From the NCBI GenBank assembly GCA_964429715.1, contig CAYSCV010000079.1, forward strand, positions 1-6,308: 6,308 bases of DNA, in the 5' to 3' direction. Position 1 is the first letter of the stretch; each line of letters begins with the position of its first letter. Of the stretch, positions 1 to 4,988 are shown one piece after another. A model generated the notes under the pieces. It was not told the origin of the DNA and made no database searches. It saw only the letters and a list, made by a program, of their open reading frames with translations. Both the position numbers and the translations under genes were made by a program. Source of the stretch: JACPNA01 sp964429715. GTDB lineage: Archaea; Nanobdellota; Nanobdellia; Woesearchaeales; GW2011-AR9.

Positions 1-1174
1 ACTGCGAAAGTTGGTTCGTGGTGAAAAACTCGCGGATGCGCGCCTGCAAGGGCTTCGGAGAAATAAATTGCGACGGAAGCGTCAGGTCGGATTCAACGGT
101 AGACATTCGGTCTTGCAGATTGCGCTTCATTTGCGTCATACCAACGCGCACTTTTTGTTCTAGGAGTTCTCCGACAAAGCGCACGCGGCGGCTTCCGAGG
201 TGGTCAATGTCATCCTCCACGGCACCCGAAGTTGTCGCGAGCTTTGCCACATGCGATACCGCCGTCACCACATCGTCAAGCGAGAGAGTCATCCGCTCCG
301 CTTCTTTCTCACCTAGGGGTTTGCCGAACCGGCGATTAAAGCGAAACCGCCCCACTTTTGAGAGGTTGTAGCGGTCTGCGTCAAAAATTGAAGTCACAAA
401 AGTGCGAGCGGTGTCGGGAGTTGCGATTTCCCCGTCGCGAAGCCGTTTGTAAATTTCCAAATACGCCTGCCCGACTTCCTTCGCATGGTCTTTTGCAAGC
501 GTTGTCGCGATAAAGGGTTCGGCGGCAGTGCCGGCAAAGAGCGTTTTAATCGCTTCGTCGGTCTCCGCACCCAGAATACGGAGGAGCGATGAGAGCGGGA
601 ACTTGCGCTTGCGGTCAATGCGCACATAGATGGCGCCGTCGGGGTCGGTGTCTATCTCTATCCACGCGCCGCGCGCGGGCATAATTTTCGTGCCGAAATA
701 TTTCTTGCCCTTGGTTTCTTCGGCGGTGAAAAAGACGCCGAACGAGCGCGCGAGTTGGGGTACGATAACGCGCTCAACGCCGGAAATCACAAAGGTGCCG
801 TGGTTGGTCATCAAGGGCACATCTGACATAAAAATCTCTTGCTCCTTTTCCGTGCCCGCCAATTTATTTTTCAGGCGCACGACCGCCTTGATGGACGCTT
901 CGTAGGAAATCTTGTTCGCTTTCGCGGAATGTTCGTCGCACTTCGGCTCGGAAATGGTGATGCGCGAAAAGTCCAGTTCAAATTTCTTGCCGGAATAATC
1001 GCGTATCGGAGAAAATTCCTTGAAGACGGCTTTGAGGCCCTTTTCCAAAAACCAACGGAATGAATCCAGTTGGGGCTCCACAAAGTTCGGGTATTTCGCG
1101 AGCGGTTCGCGGAACTGTCCGAAATATTTCTTGGGGCGCTTCGCAACGCCCGCAACATCAATGGCAATTCCCAT
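1..1174 (-). CDS. rpoB: RNA polymerase beta subunit, N-terminal part (cut by window edge)
   Basis: Beta subunit of DNA-directed RNA polymerase, part of the catalytic core with alpha2, beta' and omega. The minus strand is open from ATG 1174 to the window edge (391 codons). Recognisable beta segments occur in order: YPNFVEPQLDSFRWFLEKG (about residues 28-46), PIRDYSGKKFELDF (about 55-68), MSDVPLMTNHGTFVISGVER (about 115-134), VPQLARSFGVFFT just after it, ARGAWIEIDTDPDG (about 163-176), and FFTTNQLSQ at the very end. That last segment directly precedes the rifampicin-pocket region, which is missing only because the window stops. The start follows an in-frame TAA four codons upstream, so ATG 1174 is the only reasonable start. 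No Shine-Dalgarno sequence is seen. The gene has its own promoter (1339-1367) and a terminator-like hairpin in its leader, and is not read through from rplL. The region is clearly richer in G+C than the RM genes. Identity is secure. Confidence 0.96.
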   Translation of the reverse strand, partial: MGIAIDVAGVAKRPKKYFGQFREPLAKYPNFVEPQLDSFRWFLEKGLKAVFKEFSPIRDYSGKKFELDFSRITISEPKCDEHSAKANKISYEASIKAVVRLKNKLAGTEKEQEIFMSDVPLMTNHGTFVISGVERVIVPQLARSFGVFFTAEETKGKKYFGTKIMPARGAWIEIDTDPDGAIYVRIDRKRKFPLSSLLRILGAETDEAIKTLFAGTAAEPFIATTLAKDHAKEVGQAYLEIYKRLRDGEIATPDTARTFVTSIFDADRYNLSKVGRFRFNRRFGKPLGEKEAERMTLSLDDVVTAVSHVAKLATTSGAVEDDIDHLGSRRVRFVGELLEQKVRVGMTQMKRNLQDRMSTVESDLTLPSQFISPKPLQARIREFFTTNQLSQ

Positions 1175-1182
1175 ATAATTGC
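1164..1182 (-). promoter_or_regulatory. Small hairpin with the rpoB start codon in its loop
   Basis: On the minus strand GCAATT (1182-1177) can pair with AATTGC (1169-1164), leaving loop ATATGGG, which contains the rpoB ATG. The stem is only 6 bp and A/U-rich, so it may be weak or incidental. It could keep the start codon exposed on an mRNA that lacks a Shine-Dalgarno sequence. The pairing is visible in the sequence; the role is a guess. Confidence 0.3.
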
Positions 1183-1190
1183 AATGTTAT

Positions 1191-1228
1191 AAAAACAAAA
1201 GAAAACAAAAGCCCTCGCCAAGGCCCTT
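1191..1228 (-). terminator. Terminator-like hairpin in the rpoB leader (probable attenuator)
   Basis: Read on the minus strand, AAGGGCCUU (1228-1220), loop GGCG, AGGGCUUUU (1215-1207) forms a stem of up to 9 bp with G-U pairs. A long U-rich tract follows at 1210-1191, broken by single G or C residues. This is the form of an intrinsic terminator. It lies about 105 nt downstream of a strong promoter and its U tract ends 16 nt before the rpoB ATG, with no other gene between promoter and hairpin. Attenuation of rpoB is therefore more likely than termination of an upstream gene. A six-codon ORF (ATG 1271 to TAA 1251, MLRSDN) sits just before the hairpin and could be a leader peptide, but it is short enough to be chance. 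Confidence 0.6.
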
Positions 1229-1338
1229 GTGATGTGCTGCTAATTGTTATTTAGTTGTCTGAACGCAACATGGCGCTCTAGTGCTTACTAAAAAGCGTAT
1301 CGCGGGACTCAATCGTAGTGTATCAAAGGTACTGTGCG

Positions 1339-1367
1339 AGTATATACCCATTCATATTTTCTGTCAA
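1339..1367 (-). promoter_or_regulatory. Strong sigma70-type promoter for rpoB
   Basis: The minus strand has a perfect -35 TTGACA (1367-1362), a 17-bp spacer and -10 TATACT (1344-1339). Expected transcription start is near 1332, which gives a leader of about 158 nt before the rpoB ATG. This is the best promoter in the window by match and spacing. A DnaA-box sequence (1384-1392) lies 16 bp upstream of the -35. Confidence 0.75.
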
Positions 1368-1383
1368 ATGCAAGTTAGGGGGC

Positions 1384-1392
1384 TGTGGATAA
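1384..1392 (-). other. DnaA-box sequence TTATCCACA upstream of the rpoB promoter
   Basis: Exact match to the consensus DnaA box TTATCCACA on the minus strand. The longer context 1384-1403 matches 18 of 20 bases with 3926-3945, so the box is part of a larger short repeat. It sits at the edge between the RM block and rpoB. Binding by DnaA is not shown by sequence alone. Confidence 0.5.
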
Positions 1393-1402
1393 GTGGTCGC
1401 TC

Positions 1403-1552
1403 GCAAAGTTCGTCTTGAAAAAGTGCGCTCCGCAAAATGCTTTTTGCAAAAGTCCTCGGTAACGCTCGTGCTGTTGCAATACAGCACGAGCTCCAGACAT
1501 TTTGAAAAAGCATTTTGCTTCGCGCATCCATACATTCTCAAAACGACTTTGC
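1403..1552. repeat. Long imperfect inverted repeat, about 150 bp
   Basis: Three nested pairings share one centre. The inner stem GCTCGTGCTGT (1464-1474) pairs with ACAGCACGAGC (1481-1491), 11 bp perfect with a 6-nt loop. The middle stem GCAAAATGCTTTTT (1432-1445) pairs with AAAAAGCATTTTGC (1505-1518), 14 bp perfect. The outer GCAAAGT (1403-1409) pairs with ACTTTGC (1546-1552). The arms between them match imperfectly. Open frames across this stretch on both strands are side effects of the palindrome. It could fold as a long RNA hairpin or a DNA cruciform. It may be a decayed MITE-like element, but no transposase or target duplication was found. Confidence 0.75.
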
Positions 1553-1613
1553 TCGCTCTTTTGTGTTAAAAACCTGCGCAAGGTCATTTTCAGGCGATCA
1601 CACTCACTCAACT

Positions 1614-1649
1614 GTATATCCAGTCATTTTGCAAAATGTCTGTATATAC
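1614..1649. repeat. 36-bp inverted repeat centred on CATTTTGCAAAATG
   Basis: The 18-base arms 1614-1631 and 1632-1649 are reverse complements with two mismatches and no loop. The central 14 bases are a perfect palindrome. No U tract follows on either strand, so it is not an obvious terminator. The lack of a loop fits a dimeric protein-binding site as well as a structural repeat. Confidence 0.6.
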
Positions 1650-1650
1650 C

Positions 1651-1687
1651 GACCCCCGATGTTGATGGGCTTCAAACATCGGGGGTC
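1651..1687. repeat. Hairpin element, CCCGATGTT family, copy 1
   Basis: GACCCCCGATGTT (1651-1663) and AACATCGGGGGTC (1675-1687) are perfect 13-bp arms around an 11-nt loop. The start of the element (CCCGATGTTGATGGGC) and its right edge (AAACATCGGG) recur, with changes, in the inverted copy at 5989-6047; the right edge alone recurs at 4004-4018. No T run follows on either strand. Confidence 0.7.
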
Positions 1688-1717
1688 TCGGGGGACTCCT
1701 TGGCTGCTCGGCTCCAC

Positions 1718-1735
1718 GCCTGCCAATCGGCGGGC
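1718..1735. repeat. Short GC-rich hairpin
   Basis: GCCTGCC (1718-1724) and GGCGGGC (1729-1735) pair over 7 bp with one T-G pair around loop AATC. It lies about 50 bp downstream of the unit A nuclease stop in its reading direction but has no T tract on that strand, so I do not call it a terminator. Nearby GCTCGGCTCC (1706-1715) recurs at 3940-3949. Confidence 0.45.
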
Positions 1736-1783
1736 AAGCTCGCCGTCTCGGCATAGGTACTTCCTCGCTTTTGTTTTAAAAAA

Positions 1784-2308
1784 TTACTTTAAAGGCACTG
1801 GCAATCCCAATTTTTGTAGCGGAAGATATCCAAAATAATACTGACAACCGACTGAAATAACATAATCCAGTGTGTCTTTGTAAGCAGAGTTTCTGAACCA
1901 GTCGCTCAAAATGTAAATATATTCAACCTCAATGTTGAGGGGCGCCATTAACTTTTTGTACTGTTTCTTTTTAAAATCGCATGTTTGCAACTTTTCATCA
2001 ACCGATCCAGCGACTTCTTGAAACTTAATTTCAATGATAAACAAGGTATTGTTTACAATCACATACAACGCCTCATCGGGTAGGAGTTTCTTTGAGAGAA
2101 TTTTCGTGTAATCAACGCCGCGCGATTCAAGGTATTTGTACAATCCGTGCTTTTTGTAACTCCGTGCCACCTCTCTCCCATCAAAAAAGACGGCACTACC
2201 TTTTACAGAGTAACTTTTGGTTTTGGATAACAATGCAAGAATATCACGCTCGGACTCAAAATTAAGTCCAGTAAGTGTATTCCCTCCTCCTGTACCTCCC
2301 TTGATCAT
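1784..2308 (-). CDS. Type II restriction endonuclease, PD-(D/E)XK fold (RM unit A)
   Basis: Predicted restriction nuclease of 174 aa that would cleave DNA not modified by its partner methyltransferase. A catalytic pattern is visible: P77-D78, then a hydrophobic strand leading to E93-I94-K95 (IIEIKFQ), the PD-X14-EXK layout of PD-(D/E)XK enzymes. Next comes GSVDEKLQTCDFKKKQYKKL (about 101-120). The N-terminus is glycine-rich (GGTGGGNTLTGLNFE, residues 4-18) with acidic E18 and E20. I know similar short proteins beside methyltransferases but cannot name the family or target site. The ATG overlaps the methyltransferase stop as ATGA (2308-2305), which implies coupled translation after the protective gene. 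No Shine-Dalgarno sequence precedes this ATG. A GGAGGAGGG string falls inside the first codons and is coding for glycines. Confidence 0.8.
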   Translation of the reverse strand: MIKGGTGGGNTLTGLNFESERDILALLSKTKSYSVKGSAVFFDGREVARSYKKHGLYKYLESRGVDYTKILSKKLLPDEALYVIVNNTLFIIEIKFQEVAGSVDEKLQTCDFKKKQYKKLMAPLNIEVEYIYILSDWFRNSAYKDTLDYVISVGCQYYFGYLPLQKLGLPVPLK

Positions 2309-3159
2309 ATTTTTAAGGTTTTGGTTATGGCGGCAGGACTGCGTGTCATACCAAAGAAATGTTTTAAGTTTTTGTCTAACTCTTCAAACTTTTTAACAGA
2401 CAAATCAAGATATTGTTTTTCGATATCTATACCTATAAACCGTCGTCCGAAAAGATACGCCGCCATACCTGTTGTAGAACTTCCGGCGAATGGATCTAGT
2501 ATTAAATCATTCTTATCGGTACTCGCAAGCACAATGCGCTTGAGCAATTCTTCGGGTTTTTGAGTCGGATGTTTGCCGAATTTTTTCTCAATTGTTTTCG
2601 GCGTGCCGATAGCCCATACGGATCGCATCTGCAAATTCGGTTTTTTGATAAAATCATCGGGCCAGTTTCCGTTTTTCATTAAGTCGTAGTTGAAGGTGTG
2701 TTTTGCTGTCTTTTCCTTACGCGCCCATATCAAGGTCTCATGGCTTGCGGTGAAAAAGCGGCAACTTAAGTTCGGTGATGCGTTTGGCTTAAACCAAGAG
2801 ATGTCGTTTAAAATATGATAACCGGCAACCTGCAACGCAAAACCGCATTGATAAATTGAGTGGTAGGTGCCGCTGATCCAAATCGTTCCGTGCGGTTTCA
2901 AAACCTGCCGCGCGGCTTGAATCCATGCGAGGTGAAATTCCCAGTCCTTTTTTAGGCCTTTACTTTTATCCCACTCTCCTTTGTCCACACTTACGCGTTT
3001 GCCTGCGTGCACACTAAACCCTCCATTGGAAAGATTGTAAGGAGGGTCTGCAAAAACCATGTCCACCGAGTTTTCCGGCATTTCAGAAAGAAGATTCAAA
3101 CAATCGCCGTGGTAGAGCTCGAAACGCGGCTTTGCATAATATGGAACTGTCATAACCAT
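2305..3159 (-). CDS. Site-specific DNA methyltransferase, beta class, probable N6-adenine (RM unit A)
   Basis: Transfers a methyl group from S-adenosylmethionine to a base in the recognition site of the neighbouring nuclease. In the 284-aa product the catalytic motif IV DPPY (38-41) comes first and the cofactor motif I DPFAGSSTTG (222-231) comes last, with HPTQKP (197-202) before it. This order is the beta class, and DPPY usually means N6-adenine. NASPNLSCRFFTASHETLIW (126-145) and the N-terminal FADPPYNLSNGGFSVHAGK resemble the DpnA (second DpnII) and MboII methylases as I remember them. I do not infer the site from this. The start may be ATG 3159 or ATG 3153, two codons later; an extended -10 three bases before the first ATG favours the second. 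The gene is first in its operon, so protection precedes cleavage. Confidence 0.92.
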   Translation of the reverse strand: MVMTVPYYAKPRFELYHGDCLNLLSEMPENSVDMVFADPPYNLSNGGFSVHAGKRVSVDKGEWDKSKGLKKDWEFHLAWIQAARQVLKPHGTIWISGTYHSIYQCGFALQVAGYHILNDISWFKPNASPNLSCRFFTASHETLIWARKEKTAKHTFNYDLMKNGNWPDDFIKKPNLQMRSVWAIGTPKTIEKKFGKHPTQKPEELLKRIVLASTDKNDLILDPFAGSSTTGMAAYLFGRRFIGIDIEKQYLDLSVKKFEELDKNLKHFFGMTRSPAAITKTLKI

Positions 3160-3162
3160 TTT

Positions 3163-3190
3163 ATTTTAGCATCCACTGTTAAAAGTACAA
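3163..3190 (-). promoter_or_regulatory. Extended -10 promoter of RM unit A
   Basis: The minus strand has TGC-TAAAAT (3171-3163), an extended -10, with a weak -35 TTGTAC (3190-3185) 16 bp upstream. The -10 ends only 3 nt before ATG 3159 and 9 nt before ATG 3153, so the mRNA would start at or within a few bases of the start codon. Leaderless or nearly leaderless translation is therefore inferred. Confidence 0.5.
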
Positions 3191-3258
3191 AACAACAGGG
3201 TGCGCATTTTACTTCTTTGGCTATGAATGATACTGCACGGCGCAAGGTAGAGATGAAA

Positions 3259-3831
3259 TCATTTTTGATCATCTTTTTTGTGGTCAACTTTAATTTCTTT
3301 GTGTTCAGCGTATTTATCCCGTATCAACCAAGAGCCGACTTTGAATATCAACTCCAACGATTCATTAGGGTGATTTACCGAGTATTCTTTCAAACAATCC
3401 ATTGTGGGATTATTTTTAAGTTCATTAAGAGTATCTTCTGCACCTTTCTCAAAATCGTATAGTGTCCGCAGACCTTTTCCATCCATGATGGTAAAGATTT
3501 CTTTTTGTAATTCAGGATACACTTTTTTATTAAACCCCGATTCTTCCAAGAGTGTTTCCCCCTTTTTAGTTGGAGTCATTGGACTTCCTGCACTTCCATA
3601 CGAAAAGATAGGACTTTTGTCCAATCCATGTTGAGGTTTCCATCCATCGCAGATTTCCTCTAATTTTCTTTGGAGTTCTTTTGTGGCGTGATGTAAATCA
3701 ATGACTTCTATGTTTAGACCCTTTAAAAAGTATTTCCATGCTCCCCATGCAAAAATACCCCCAGCAATTAGCAATGGAGTGAGTTGTTGTGGGGTGATAC
3801 CAAAAAACTCCAGCCAATTCATATAGTTCAT
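3259..3831 (-). CDS. Membrane-anchored protein of unknown function
   Basis: 190 aa, not recognised. A hydrophobic stretch at about residues 18-36 (LTPLLIAGGIFAWGAWKYF) looks like a single N-terminal membrane anchor without a signal-cleavage site. A charged, largely helical region follows (about 45-62, KELQRKLEEI), then SPMTPTKKGETLLEESGF (83-100) and a lysine/aspartate-rich tail. The segment of the form SP-x-TxKGExLLEESG recalls a pattern I have seen in other uncharacterised prokaryotic proteins, with no function attached. It lies 99 nt upstream of the unit A methyltransferase on the same strand and has its own promoter signals. It may be an accessory of the RM unit or an independent cargo gene. 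The start may be ATG 3831 or ATG 3822; the first overlaps a good -10, so the second is preferred if that promoter is used. Confidence 0.72.
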   Translation of the reverse strand: MNYMNWLEFFGITPQQLTPLLIAGGIFAWGAWKYFLKGLNIEVIDLHHATKELQRKLEEICDGWKPQHGLDKSPIFSYGSAGSPMTPTKKGETLLEESGFNKKVYPELQKEIFTIMDGKGLRTLYDFEKGAEDTLNELKNNPTMDCLKEYSVNHPNESLELIFKVGSWLIRDKYAEHKEIKVDHKKDDQK

Positions 3832-3838
3832 ATTAACA
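3830..3838 (-). promoter_or_regulatory. Extended -10 directly before the 190-aa gene
   Basis: On the minus strand TGT-TAATAT (3838-3830) matches the TGn-TATAAT form. Seven bases separate it from ATG 3822, which puts the expected transcription start on or next to that codon. No good -35 is seen at 16-18 bp, which extended -10 promoters can tolerate. Confidence 0.42.
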
Positions 3839-3864
3839 CTCTACATCATTGAATACAGGTGGAT

Positions 3865-3893
3865 AACTTACTCCTCAATATTTCTTATGTCAA
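3865..3893 (-). promoter_or_regulatory. Possible second promoter overlapping a DnaA-box-like site
   Basis: Perfect -35 TTGACA (3893-3888), a 17-bp spacer, then a poor -10 TAAGTT (3870-3865) on the minus strand. The -10 overlaps TTATCCACC (3866-3858), a DnaA box with one mismatch, so any protein bound there would compete with polymerase. The -10 matches only three of six consensus bases. Confidence 0.35.
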
Positions 3894-3925
3894 TCTCTTT
3901 ACTAGTTATGTCATCAAGGGATATG

Positions 3926-3934
3926 TGTGGATAA
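3926..3934 (-). other. DnaA-box sequence TTATCCACA between the RM modules
   Basis: Exact TTATCCACA on the minus strand, with a near copy TTATCCACC at 3858-3866. The context 3926-3945 repeats 1384-1403 with 18 of 20 identities. It lies between RM unit B and the 190-aa gene. Confidence 0.5.
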
Positions 3935-3965
3935 GTAGCCGCTCGGCTCCTCGCTCTCAGTTTTA

Positions 3966-3989
3966 CTATCTTACTTGCAAGTAAGATAG
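3966..3989. repeat. Perfect 24-bp palindrome
   Basis: CTATCTTACTTG followed directly by its reverse complement CAAGTAAGATAG, with no loop and no mismatch. It lies 42 bp downstream of the last gene of RM unit B. No T tract follows on either strand, so termination is unlikely. A loopless perfect dyad suits a homodimeric DNA-binding protein or a resolution site. No candidate binding protein can be assigned. Confidence 0.65.
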
Positions 3990-4003
3990 AATTACGGACA
4001 TAC

Positions 4004-4018
4004 AAACATCGGGTGTCT
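4004..4018 (+). repeat. Half copy of the CCCGATGTT-family element
   Basis: AAACATCGGGTGTCT equals the right edge of the element at 5989-6047 (read on the opposite strand) and nearly equals that at 1674-1688. The matching left arm is absent, so this is either a decayed or a truncated copy. Confidence 0.5.
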
Positions 4019-4030
4019 ATTGTGACATTC

Positions 4031-4237
4031 TTATATTCTCCCTTTCCATGTTTCTACCGCATTATCAATTACTGCACCAAATACCGTTTCTATATCAAAA
4101 GACAACCCTGATTCAATCCCCTTTTGTGCAGTATACAATTCTCCATCGGTCAATTTTCTACCAATGCGATTAATCGCCTCGTTTTGCAAATCCTCAACTG
4201 TGACGGCAAATAATGCTTTTTCATTATCGTTTTTCAT
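4031..4237 (-). CDS. Small protein of unknown function, third gene of RM unit B
   Basis: 68 aa, starting 4 nt after the nuclease stop, so it is very likely co-transcribed. Its composition is that of a real, mostly helical protein: VTVEDLQNEAINRIGRKLTD (12-31) and GELYTAQKGIESGLSFDIE (32-50), ending in VETWKGRI. The pattern IGRKLTDxEL followed by KGIExGL recalls small uncharacterised proteins seen in other prokaryotes. I see no clear helix-turn-helix, so I do not call it a controller (C) protein. It could be a nuclease partner, an inhibitor or an unrelated passenger. No Shine-Dalgarno sequence of normal strength precedes it. Confidence 0.7.
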   Translation of the reverse strand: MKNDNEKALFAVTVEDLQNEAINRIGRKLTDGELYTAQKGIESGLSFDIETVFGAVIDNAVETWKGRI

Positions 4238-4241
4238 AATC

Positions 4242-4988
4242 TTACTTATTAGTTACTTTTTCAAGACCTGAGTTGTATTCTACTAATTTTGTCCAATTAA
4301 TTTTCCCCGCATTACAAAACTCCTGCGAAAACTCTAGAGTCAACTTATTTACTATCTGTGCATAGTTTTCAGAAAATTCTTCATTTTTTTGCTTTGCTTT
4401 ATCACCAATCGGCTCAACAATATCTATATATAATTTCTCATTTCCAGAAATAAACTCCCAAAATCTTTGCCCACATAGTTTCAGATAACCGCCCTTATCT
4501 GGTTTATTGTCTTTACCAAAACAACATCCATTCACCGCAATAATCTTTTTATCAGTTTTCGCGCGTAATAATTTCTTTGCTGCCTCAAAATTGAGGTGTA
4601 GTTGTCTAATTTGACTCGAATTACCCCAATTCCAACCGGCTTTGATTTCAACTATATATATCGTCTCGTCTTTTTCAAACTCTAAATCAATACCAGTCAG
4701 TTCTGATTTCTTTGCGCCATATATCTTATCACAAATAAAAATTGCTAATCCCTCAATAAAATCTCCAAAAAGTGTTTCCTCTTGCGAGTGCAGAAAAGCG
4801 TCAAGAAATCCTTTAACCAAATCTTGCGCCGTTAATACATTTTTAGCTTTGAAAAGATAGGGATTCTTCTGCTTCAAAATCTTGGGCAGATCAACTTTGT
4901 TTTGTACATAATCCAATCTTCGTTGATGAAAGATTGAAATGTGCTTGGCTACATATTCGTACATTTGTTGCAAGTTCAGTCTTTTCAT
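4242..4988 (-). CDS. Type II restriction endonuclease, PmeII/EcoO109I-like (RM unit B)
   Basis: Predicted restriction nuclease of 248 aa. The PD-(D/E)XK core is visible: E79 in FGDFIEGLAIFI (74-85), then GIDLEF with D101, then IVEIKAG with E114 and K116. WGNSSQIR (121-128) follows the active-site strand, and AVNGCCFGKD (151-160) and CGQRFWEFISGNEKLY (172-187) come later. From memory this motif set belongs to the PmeII family, related to EcoO109I; the target is not deducible here. Length is normal for the family. Its ATG overlaps the methyltransferase stop as ATGA (4988-4985), so it is translated after the protecting enzyme. The gene is strongly A+T-rich (33% G+C in 4261-4320), unlike rpoB and lysS, which fits horizontal transfer. 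Confidence 0.9.
   Translation of the reverse strand: MKRLNLQQMYEYVAKHISIFHQRRLDYVQNKVDLPKILKQKNPYLFKAKNVLTAQDLVKGFLDAFLHSQEETLFGDFIEGLAIFICDKIYGAKKSELTGIDLEFEKDETIYIVEIKAGWNWGNSSQIRQLHLNFEAAKKLLRAKTDKKIIAVNGCCFGKDNKPDKGGYLKLCGQRFWEFISGNEKLYIDIVEPIGDKAKQKNEEFSENYAQIVNKLTLEFSQEFCNAGKINWTKLVEYNSGLEKVTNK

Noticed and set aside
18..1254. Several plus-strand and one other-frame minus-strand open frame of 60-120 codons
   Set aside because: They are shadows of rpoB, whose frame gives a continuous, recognisable beta subunit. Their translations are arginine- and serine-rich with no protein-like pattern.
1323..1838. Open frames on both strands in the 1175-1783 gap
   Set aside because: They run through the inverted repeats, have skewed composition and one crosses the rpoB promoter. 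I see no gene in this gap.
3966..3989. The 24-bp palindrome as an intrinsic terminator of unit B
   Set aside because: No T tract follows it on the minus strand (TAAAACTG) or on the plus strand, and the dyad has no loop.
3966..3989. The palindrome as a C-box for an RM controller protein
   Set aside because: C-boxes lie upstream of C or R genes with a C protein nearby; this lies downstream of unit B and no controller-type helix-turn-helix gene is visible.
4031..4237. The 68-aa gene as an RM controller (C) protein
   Set aside because: Length would fit, but no helix-turn-helix pattern is recognisable and it is the last gene of the operon, not upstream of the nuclease.
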